Source: Desulfobacterales bacterium
GTDB taxonomy: Bacteria; Desulfobacterota; DSM-4660; Desulfatiglandales; Desulfatiglandaceae
Direction: 5' to 3'
Length of the DNA: 5,384 nt
Assembly (NCBI GenBank): GCA_027061865.1
Contig: JAMOVZ010000442.1
Location: 1 to 5,384 of the forward strand
Shown: positions 1 through 4,405 of the stretch, one piece after another
Numbering within the stretch: the stretch's first letter is position 1
How the letters are laid out: every line of letters begins with the position of its first letter
Program-made: the position numbers and the translations under genes
The notes under the pieces: generated by a model
Database searches by the model: none
The model's input: only the letters and a program-made list of their open reading frames with translations
Told to the model about the DNA's origin: nothing

Positions 1-383
1 ACATAGTCTATGTCATCAGGCCCCTTGCCTTTGAGCGGAGTTTCAACCCCGGGGTAGAGGCGGACGGGTCTGAGGTTGATGTACTGGTCAAGCTCAAAAC
101 GCAATTTCAGCAGAATGCCTTTCTCAAGGATGCCAGGCTTTACCTCCGGATGCCCGATGGCCCCCAGATAAATGGCATCGAAGCGGCGGAGCTGCTCCAC
201 AGCATCCTCTGGCAGCACCTCGCCTGTTCGGAGGTAGCGGTCTCCCCCATAGTCAAAGGTAGTCATTTCGAGTTGGAAGCCATAACGATCTGCCGCCGCC
301 TCAAGCACCTTGCACCCTTCTCTAACAACTTCGGGACCAGTGCCATCCCCAGGAATAACAGCGATACGATAAGTGTTGGTCAT
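1..383 (-). CDS. leuB: 3-isopropylmalate dehydrogenase, N-terminal part (3' end beyond window)
   Basis: LeuB oxidatively decarboxylates 3-isopropylmalate to 2-oxoisocaproate with NAD+, the third dedicated step of leucine synthesis, in the cytoplasm. Only the first 127 codons lie in the window. The protein begins MTNTYRIAVIPGDGTGPEVV, the family's N-terminal strand and PGDGTGPE turn. It continues with YLGAIGHPEV (72-81), then GILLKLRFELD (89-99) and NLRPVRLYPG (103-112). Arg95 and Arg105 match the two arginines that bind the substrate malate moiety in characterised enzymes. The LLKLRFELD-type segment, one residue longer than in Thermus/E. coli-type enzymes, resembles the actinobacterial-style LeuB group. 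The start at 383 is supported by AGGAGA at 391-396 (7-base spacer) and by a four-base ATGA overlap with leuD, which suggests translational coupling. The catalytic Lys and Asp residues are outside the window, so a related beta-decarboxylating dehydrogenase (for example tartrate/malate type) cannot be fully excluded; the leuCD context argues for LeuB. Confidence 0.93.
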   Translation of the reverse strand, partial: MTNTYRIAVIPGDGTGPEVVREGCKVLEAAADRYGFQLEMTTFDYGGDRYLRTGEVLPEDAVEQLRRFDAIYLGAIGHPEVKPGILEKGILLKLRFELDQYINLRPVRLYPGVETPLKGKGPDDIDY

Positions 384-886
384 GGTTGGGTCTCCTGGCT
401 TAATTTCTGCTTCACATAGGGAATGAGCCCCCCTGCCCTCAAAAGCGTTTGCATGAACTCCGGGATGGGCTCGGCTTGATAAGTCTCAGACTTTGTCAGA
501 TTAATTATGGTTCCTGTATCGAGATCCACTTCCAGCTCATCACCGGTATCGATGCCGGCTACAGCCGCTTCACATTCCAATATGGGAAGCCCGGTGTTGA
601 AGGCATTACGATAAAAGATACGGGCAAAAGAACCAGCTATAACGGCAGAGATTCCGGCATGCTTAATGGCAATGGGGGCATGCTCTCGCGAAGAACCGCA
701 GCCAAAGTTTTTCCCTCCCACAATAAAGTCGCCCTTAGAGATCTTTTGCACAAATTGTGGGTCAGCATCTTCCATGCAATATCTTGCAAGTTCTTCAGGA
801 TCTGAGGTGTTAAGGTAGCGGGCAGGAATAATGGCGTCTGTGTCCACATCATCGCCAAACTTCCAAGCTTTTCCTCTGAATTTCAT
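380..886 (-). CDS. leuD: 3-isopropylmalate dehydratase small subunit
   Basis: This is the small (swivel-domain) subunit of isopropylmalate isomerase. With LeuC it converts 2-isopropylmalate to 3-isopropylmalate. The 168-residue length is normal for the separate-subunit 'type 2' enzymes. Visible motifs are DDVDTDAIIPARYL (12-25), GGKNFGCGSSREHAP (57-71) with the substrate-contacting GSSRE segment, and FYRNAFNTGLPILE (91-104). The specificity loop after ARYL reads YLNT (24-27). The start at 886 was chosen because KFRGKAWKFGDDVDTD is the usual family N-terminus and AAGGAG lies at 897-902, a 10-base spacer. The frame stays open upstream to an ATG at 943, but that would overlap the end of leuC and add 19 unlike residues. 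leuC ends 25 bases upstream; leuB overlaps the stop codon by four bases. A homoaconitase or citraconate-type small subunit is the main alternative, made less likely by leuB next door. Confidence 0.95.
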   Translation of the reverse strand: MKFRGKAWKFGDDVDTDAIIPARYLNTSDPEELARYCMEDADPQFVQKISKGDFIVGGKNFGCGSSREHAPIAIKHAGISAVIAGSFARIFYRNAFNTGLPILECEAAVAGIDTGDELEVDLDTGTIINLTKSETYQAEPIPEFMQTLLRAGGLIPYVKQKLSQETQP

Positions 887-896
887 GGGGTCTCGG

Positions 897-902
897 CTCC
901 TT
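897..902 (-). promoter_or_regulatory. Ribosome binding site deciding the leuD start
   Basis: The minus strand reads AAGGAG ten bases before ATG 886, in the 25-base gap between leuC and leuD. It argues for the short 168-residue LeuD and against the in-frame ATG at 943 that lies inside leuC. Confidence 0.75.
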
Positions 903-911
903 ATGGTTTGT

Positions 912-2174
912 TTAAAGCTCATCTGGATGGCCGATACGGCCAAGCACCGCGCTTGCGGCAGCCACAGCAGGGGATGCCAGGTATACCTCGCTTTCTGGAT
1001 GTCCCATGCGGCCTACGAAATTGCGGTTGGTAGTGGAAATGGCCCGCTCACCCTGAGCCAGGATGCCCATATGTCCCCCCAGGCACGGCCCACAAGTGGG
1101 GGTGCTCACCACGGCTTCGGCATCTAAAAAGATCTCGATCAGGCCTTCATGCAATGCCTGCTGGTATATTGCCTGGGTGGCAGGAAGTATGATTAACCTG
1201 ACCTGTGGTGCGGCCTTCCTGCCCTTTAGCACTCTGGCGGCAACCCTCAAATCTTCTATTCGTCCATTGGTGCAAGAGCCGATCACTGCCTGGTCAATAC
1301 GGATGTCGCCCAGCTCTCCTACAGGCTTAACATTTTCTGGACTGTGGGGGCATGCCACTTGGGGTTCCAGGCCAGAGATGTCCCAATCATAAATCGCTTC
1401 GTATTGGGCGTCCGGGTCCGAGTGGTAAAATTGATAGTCGCGTTTGGCGCGGGATTCAACGTAGGCGCTGGTGATCTCATCAGGGGGGATGATCCCTGTT
1501 TTGGCGCCTGCTTCCACGGCCATGTTGGAGATAGTGAAGCGATCATCCATGGGCAAGGCCTCAATTACAGGCCCGGTGAACTCCATGGCCTTGTATCTGG
1601 CCCCATCCACGCCTATCTGGCCTATGGTGTATAGGATCAGGTCTTTGCCACCCACCCAGGGCCTCCTTTTCCCCGAGAACACGAACTTGATGGAAGGGGG
1701 AACCTTGAACCAAGCCTTTCCTGTCGCCATTGCGGCTCCCAGATCAGTTGACCCCACACCTGCAGCAAAGGCCCCTAATGCCCCGTAAGTACAGGTATGG
1801 CTGTCTGCACCGATTATCAGATCCCCAGGCAGAACAAGCCCCAATTCCGGGAGAAGAGCGTGCTCTACACCGCCCCGCCCCACCTCAAAATAATTGGCTA
1901 TGCCCATTTCCATGGCAAATCTCCGCATAATCTGGGCCTGCGCAGCTGACTGGATATCCTTGTTGGGCACAAAGTGGTCTGGGATGAGGGCTACCCTTTC
2001 GGGATCAAAGACCTCTTTTGCGCCTATTTCCCGAAACGCGGCAATGGCCAGGGGGGCAGTGATATCATTTGCAAACACGAAGTCCAGGTCTGCCTCGATC
2101 AGCTCTCCTGGCCGTACATTGCCTCGGCCGGGTGTGTGGGCAGCCAAGATCTTTTCAGCTATGGTAGATGGCAT
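912..2174 (-). CDS. leuC: 3-isopropylmalate dehydratase large subunit
   Basis: This aconitase-family large subunit carries the [4Fe-4S] cluster and, with LeuD, isomerises 2-isopropylmalate to 3-isopropylmalate in leucine synthesis. The protein is 420 residues long, which fits the shorter archaeal/bacterial 'type 2' LeuC group rather than the roughly 465-residue E. coli type. Motifs in order are NDITAPLAI (36-44), PDHFVPNKD (65-73), GADSHTCTYGALG (122-134), GSCTNGRIEDL (299-309), TPTCGPCLGGH (358-368) and the NFVGRMGHP segment (385-393). The three cluster ligands are expected to be Cys301, Cys361 and Cys364. The start at 2174 is chosen because MPSTIAEKILAAH is the usual family N-terminus and a strong GAGGAGGAA lies at 2184-2192. 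An in-frame ATG at 2234 would add 20 unrelated residues and would lie almost at the predicted transcription start. It is first in the leuC-leuD-leuB operon. Homoaconitase is the main alternative. Confidence 0.96.
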   Translation of the reverse strand: MPSTIAEKILAAHTPGRGNVRPGELIEADLDFVFANDITAPLAIAAFREIGAKEVFDPERVALIPDHFVPNKDIQSAAQAQIMRRFAMEMGIANYFEVGRGGVEHALLPELGLVLPGDLIIGADSHTCTYGALGAFAAGVGSTDLGAAMATGKAWFKVPPSIKFVFSGKRRPWVGGKDLILYTIGQIGVDGARYKAMEFTGPVIEALPMDDRFTISNMAVEAGAKTGIIPPDEITSAYVESRAKRDYQFYHSDPDAQYEAIYDWDISGLEPQVACPHSPENVKPVGELGDIRIDQAVIGSCTNGRIEDLRVAARVLKGRKAAPQVRLIILPATQAIYQQALHEGLIEIFLDAEAVVSTPTCGPCLGGHMGILAQGERAISTTNRNFVGRMGHPESEVYLASPAVAAASAVLGRIGHPDEL

Positions 2175-2183
2175 GTTGGCGTG

Positions 2184-2192
2184 TTCCTCCTC
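2184..2192 (-). promoter_or_regulatory. Ribosome binding site deciding the leuC start
   Basis: On the minus strand the sequence reads GAGGAGGAA, close to the ideal Shine-Dalgarno sequence, 9 to 11 bases before ATG 2174. It supports this start over the in-frame upstream ATG at 2234. Confidence 0.8.
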
Positions 2193-2245
2193 ACAGTAGG
2201 CGCCCCTTTGGGAGTGAAGGACGGGAGATTTCAATGATTGGTATG

Positions 2246-2274
2246 GATATATACTTTTATACTAAAAAGGTCAA
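2246..2274 (-). promoter_or_regulatory. Predicted sigma-70-type promoter of leuCDB
   Basis: Read on the minus strand, TTGACC (2269-2274, five of six bases of the -35 consensus) is followed after 17 bases by TATATC (2246-2251, four of six of the -10 consensus) in a strongly AT-rich stretch. Transcription would begin near 2239, leaving a leader of about 65 bases before leuC. That leader is too short for a T-box or classical leucine attenuator, and no leucine-rich leader peptide is visible. This is prediction from consensus matching only. Confidence 0.6.
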
Positions 2275-2382
2275 GCAAAAATTCCCTGTCTCCCAAATCA
2301 AAAGAAGGTTGATTTGAATATGAAGGCCTGTGGCCGTGTTGGTTTTAGAAATGGTGCGCCAGCCAAGGTGAGCGGCATCAGT

Positions 2383-2418
2383 TACATCCGGAATGTCTCA
2401 GAAGAAGCCCCGGATATA
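2383..2418. repeat. Imperfect inverted repeat, possible operator
   Basis: The arms TACATCCGG (2383-2391) and CCGGATATA (2410-2418) pair at eight of nine positions, with a perfect six-base core ATCCGG/CCGGAT and an 18-base spacer. It lies about 130-160 bases before the chrB-like start codon and overlaps a TATACT box at 2415-2420. It could be a regulator site or a weak hairpin, but short repeats of this size also arise by chance. Confidence 0.3.
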
Positions 2419-2566
2419 CTATGGATTTATTGTTTGTATTGCTGAAGTTTCATTCTTGTTCTTTGGTGCAACACATGTTACTTTAGAAACAAAGATTGCA
2501 TCAGCTTCTCTTGCGCAGCTTAACTTAAAGAGGGAGAGGATAAAATGGCGGGCAAGAAATCCCTAG
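2393..2566 (+). pseudogene. Short frame resembling the N-terminus of an MFS transporter (probable remnant)
   Basis: A 57-codon frame starts with MSQKKPRIYYGFIVCIAEV and continues SFLFFGATHVT. A basic stretch followed by IYYGF and a hydrophobic segment ending in FFGATH is the pattern at the start of many MFS permeases of the oxalate/formate-antiporter (OFA-like) type, which begin with K/R-I-F/Y-Y-G-W and then helix 1. The similarity covers about residues 6-30 (2408-2482). After that the protein loses MFS character, becomes polar, and runs over the ribosome binding site and first codons of the chrB-like gene in another frame before stopping at 2564. No good Shine-Dalgarno sequence precedes 2393. 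The best reading is the 5' stub of a deleted transporter gene. It is unrelated in sequence to the start of the intact MFS gene at 4402. This was recognised by pattern only, and chance resemblance of an AT-rich region is possible. Confidence 0.35.
2532..2539 (+). promoter_or_regulatory. Ribosome binding site of the chrB-like gene
   Basis: GGGAGAGG lies 5 to 8 bases before ATG 2545. It fixes the start of the 333-residue protein, and the reading frame after it matches the ChrB N-terminal pattern almost from the first residues. Confidence 0.7.
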
Positions 2567-3546
2567 AGACATTTAAGTGGCTTCTTGTGTTCTACACTGT
2601 GCCTTCAAAGCCTGTAGGCAACAGGGTGCGGCTATGGAGAAAGCTGGCCTGCGTAGGGGCCATATCCCTAAAAGGGGCTGTTTACGTGCTCCCCTATAAT
2701 GAGGAGCACTACGAGCTCTGCCAGTGGCTTATTTCAGAAGTTCAAGCGGTTGGGGGAGAGGGCGACTTTGTGGTTGTGGACAATTTTGAGATGGCTGAGC
2801 CTACTGAGATAGTGGCCCTTTTCAATGCCCATAGGCAAAAAGAGCTAAGAGAGTTTGAAAAGAAACTGCAAGATTTAGCTAGCAGATTGGAGAGCATATA
2901 CAAGGGGGGCAAGCCCAAGAATGCCAAGGCACTCCAAGATCAGGTGCAAAAACTGACAAAAGAATTTGAAGAGATAAAGGCCAGAGATTTTTTCTCCGCC
3001 CCAGGAGTGGCACTGGTTGGAAGGAGACTAGAAAGATTGAAGCAGGAGGTGCAGAAGATCTTATCTACCCATGGAAAGAAAACAGATTTTACTTTGGAGA
3101 TTCCCTCGAGACAGATAGGCGATTACCAAGGAAAGATTTGGGTTACTAGAAAGAATCCCTTTGTAGACAGGATGGCCTCTGCGTGGCTCATCAGAAGGTT
3201 CATTGATCCTGAGGCAACATTCAGATTTGTTGGAGCCCGTTCAAGTGGCAAAGCAGTTCAGGGAGCCGTAACCTTTGACATGAAAGGAGGTGAGTTTACC
3301 CACGTGGGAGATATGTGCACCTTTGAGGTGCTGGTGAAATCCTTCGGGCTCAAAGACAGTGCCCTTAAAAGGATTGCAGAGATCGTGCACGGGATAGACA
3401 TCAAAGACGAAAAATACAAGCCCTCTGAGGCAAAAGGTGTGGAAGAGATTTTACTTGGGATAAGAAAAAATGCATCAAGCGACCAAGAGGCCCTTGAGCA
3501 GGGGATGATGGTGTTTGAGGCCTTGTATGGATCTAAAAGACCGTGA
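2545..3546 (+). CDS. chrB: ChrB-like chromate resistance/chromate-sensing protein
   Basis: This 333-residue protein has the full two-part ChrB layout. The N-terminal domain (about 12-170) opens with KWLLVFYTVP and continues RLWRKLACVGAISLKGAVYVLP (29-50), the family's pattern of a short strand, an arginine-rich helix and the GAVYLLP-type strand. A charged, probably coiled-coil helical stretch runs over 95-145, then DFFSAPG (148-154). The C-terminal ChrB domain (about 197-328) shows WVTRKNPFVDRMASAWLIRR (199-218), FIDPEA (219-224), VTFDMKGGEFTHVGDMCTFE (242-261) and IVHGIDIKDEKY (280-291). The conserved Asp208-Arg209, Asp245, His253, Cys258, His282 and Asp285/Asp288 resemble a ligand-binding site. 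In characterised systems ChrB is a cytoplasmic chromate-responsive regulator that controls ChrA expression, and some relatives are called chromate resistance proteins without a proven mechanism. Arginine is encoded by AGA or AGG in 18 of 20 cases. It is the first gene of a four-gene operon; no chrA lies in the window, so the chromate link comes from family membership only. Confidence 0.85.
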   Translation: MAGKKSLETFKWLLVFYTVPSKPVGNRVRLWRKLACVGAISLKGAVYVLPYNEEHYELCQWLISEVQAVGGEGDFVVVDNFEMAEPTEIVALFNAHRQKELREFEKKLQDLASRLESIYKGGKPKNAKALQDQVQKLTKEFEEIKARDFFSAPGVALVGRRLERLKQEVQKILSTHGKKTDFTLEIPSRQIGDYQGKIWVTRKNPFVDRMASAWLIRRFIDPEATFRFVGARSSGKAVQGAVTFDMKGGEFTHVGDMCTFEVLVKSFGLKDSALKRIAEIVHGIDIKDEKYKPSEAKGVEEILLGIRKNASSDQEALEQGMMVFEALYGSKRP

Positions 3547-3547
3547 A

Positions 3548-3553
3548 AGGAGG
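3548..3553 (+). promoter_or_regulatory. Ribosome binding site deciding the start of the 94-residue gene
   Basis: A perfect AGGAGG lies seven bases before ATG 3561, just after the chrB-like stop codon. It excludes the in-frame GTG at 3543, which would place this Shine-Dalgarno sequence inside the coding region. Confidence 0.85.
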
Positions 3554-3560
3554 ATTAGAT

Positions 3561-3845
3561 ATGCCACCAATTGAAAGACACGTTCAGATCAGCAAAGAGA
3601 GGACAGGAAAGGAATACCGGGAAATCCACGAATGGTTGGATGGTGATGCTGAGAAGAAGGCTGAAAGACATGATATCACCAAAATGTATGAATACGCAAA
3701 GATGTTTGAACAGAAGTACGGTCTTGAAGGGGCTGATGAATATATCCAGCACATTCACGATGATCTGAAGGGAAAGTTTGGTCACCTTTTGGAGGACTTG
3801 GCAAAGGCATTGACTGAAACCTTGAACTACTTTGGGGTCAAGTAG
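3561..3845 (+). CDS. Conserved-looking 94-residue protein of unknown function
   Basis: I do not assign a function. The protein is small, soluble, highly charged and predicted mostly helical, with no signal peptide or membrane segment. Noticeable segments are ISKERTGKEYREIHEWLDGD (10-29), ERHDITKMYEYAKMFEQKYG (35-54), YIQHIHDDLKGKFGH (61-75) and a C-terminal helix ending in LNYFGVK. Histidines at 23, 37, 64, 66 and 75 sit in acidic or aromatic surroundings and could bind metal, but this is speculation. The IHxWxD and RH spacing recalls small domains of unknown function (DUF6915-like), without enough visible similarity to claim membership. The start at 3561 is fixed by AGGAGG at 3548-3553. The gene lies 14 bases after chrB and 11 bases before the HD-domain gene, so it is almost certainly co-transcribed with both. 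The good Shine-Dalgarno sequence, tight packing and codon use like its neighbours argue that it is a real gene. Confidence 0.8.
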   Translation: MPPIERHVQISKERTGKEYREIHEWLDGDAEKKAERHDITKMYEYAKMFEQKYGLEGADEYIQHIHDDLKGKFGHLLEDLAKALTETLNYFGVK

Positions 3846-3856
3846 GAGGGGGCAAC

Positions 3857-4405
3857 ATGGCATACAAGATAAGAGACGAAGATGTAGCCATCCTGAGAGA
3901 TGCTGGTGTGGCAGAAGATGATATTGCTCACTGCATCAAGGTGGCAGAGAAGGCCATTGAGATAGCCGAAAGGACCGGTGCTGACCTAGATATGGAACTT
4001 GTTGCAAGGGGTGCGCTCTTTCACGATTTGGGCAAGGCAAAGACTCGAGAGATTGAGCACGGCAAGGTGGGTGCTGAAATCGGCAAAGAGCTAGGACTCC
4101 CTGAGGAGGTTATAGCCATCATGGAAAAGCATATCCGAGGGGGGTTGAGTGAAAAGGAAGCAGAGGAGTTGGGCCTTCCTGTGAAGGACTACTCGCTCAA
4201 GAGTCTTGAAGAAAAGATAGTGATTTATGCCGACAGACTGGTGGATATCATCACCGAAGGCTTGGTCAACCTTTCCTCTGAAAGGGAGGCCGAGGAGCGC
4301 TTTGAAGAAATTTTGAGGGAGTATCCCAAGTATGGCAAGAATGAAAAAACCATGAACCGCTACTTTCAGTATCACCGAGAGATACAGCAATTGATGGGGA
4401 GATGA
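3857..4405 (+). CDS. HD-domain protein (TIGR00295-like, HDIG group), putative phosphohydrolase
   Basis: This 182-residue cytoplasmic protein belongs to the HD superfamily of metal-dependent phosphohydrolases. The metal-binding set is visible: His25 in DDIAHCIKVAEKA, His56-Asp57 in ALFHDLGKAKT, His68 in IEHGKVGAEIG, His92 in IMEKHIRGG and Asp126 in KIVIYADRLVDI. The arrangement IEHGKVGAEIGKELGLPEEV followed by HIRGGL and LPVKDYSLKSLEEKIVIYAD closely follows the small stand-alone HD proteins grouped as TIGR00295, whose substrate is not established to my knowledge. By class it could act on a nucleotide, tRNA end or other phosphoester. AGGAGG (3844-3849) overlaps the stop codon of the preceding gene and sits seven bases before ATG 3857, which fixes the start. 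Its stop codon overlaps the start of the MFS gene (ATGA at 4402-4405). Nothing in the sequence ties it directly to chromate; the operon position is the only link. Confidence 0.88.
   Translation: MAYKIRDEDVAILRDAGVAEDDIAHCIKVAEKAIEIAERTGADLDMELVARGALFHDLGKAKTREIEHGKVGAEIGKELGLPEEVIAIMEKHIRGGLSEKEAEELGLPVKDYSLKSLEEKIVIYADRLVDIITEGLVNLSSEREAEERFEEILREYPKYGKNEKTMNRYFQYHREIQQLMGR

Larger units (their letters stand above)
2275..2544. other. Divergent intergenic region between leuC and chrB-like gene
   Basis: This roughly 270-base stretch should contain the promoter of the rightward operon and any operators. No convincing -35/-10 pair for the plus strand was found. TATACT, a good -10 match, occurs at 2258-2263 and 2415-2420 but neither has an acceptable -35 at 16-18 bases. 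An imperfect inverted repeat lies at 2383-2391/2410-2418. A short MFS-like reading frame occupies 2393-2566. No intrinsic terminator (GC stem plus T run) was seen, as expected between divergent units. Confidence 0.6.

Noticed and set aside
449..805. 118-codon plus-strand frame opposite leuD, and similar long frames opposite leuC and leuB (for example 150-419 and 1063-1392)
   Set aside because: These are antisense shadows of strongly conserved leucine genes, have no family motifs and lack convincing ribosome binding sites.
887..943. Longer LeuD starting at ATG 943
   Set aside because: It would overlap the last codons of leuC, and the extra residues are unlike LeuD; AAGGAG before ATG 886 fits the internal start.
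2175..2234. Longer LeuC starting at ATG 2234
   Set aside because: The extra 20 residues do not resemble the family, the start would lie within about five bases of the predicted transcription start, and a near-perfect ribosome binding site precedes ATG 2174.
2175..2239. Leucine attenuator, T-box or riboswitch in the leuC leader
   Set aside because: The predicted leader is only about 65 bases, with no leucine codon run, T-box sequence or terminator hairpin.
2324..2334. GGCC-TGT-GGCC palindrome
   Set aside because: A four-base stem with a three-base loop and no following T run; too short to call a terminator or operator.
2320..2445. 41-codon plus-strand frame (starting MKACGRVGFRNG) with an AAGG about 11 bases upstream
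   Set aside because: It has no recognisable motif, overlaps the MFS-like frame in another phase, and lies in a region with a poor coding signal. Its Cys/Tyr-rich end comes from the AT-rich stretch that gives the hydrophobic helix in the other frame.
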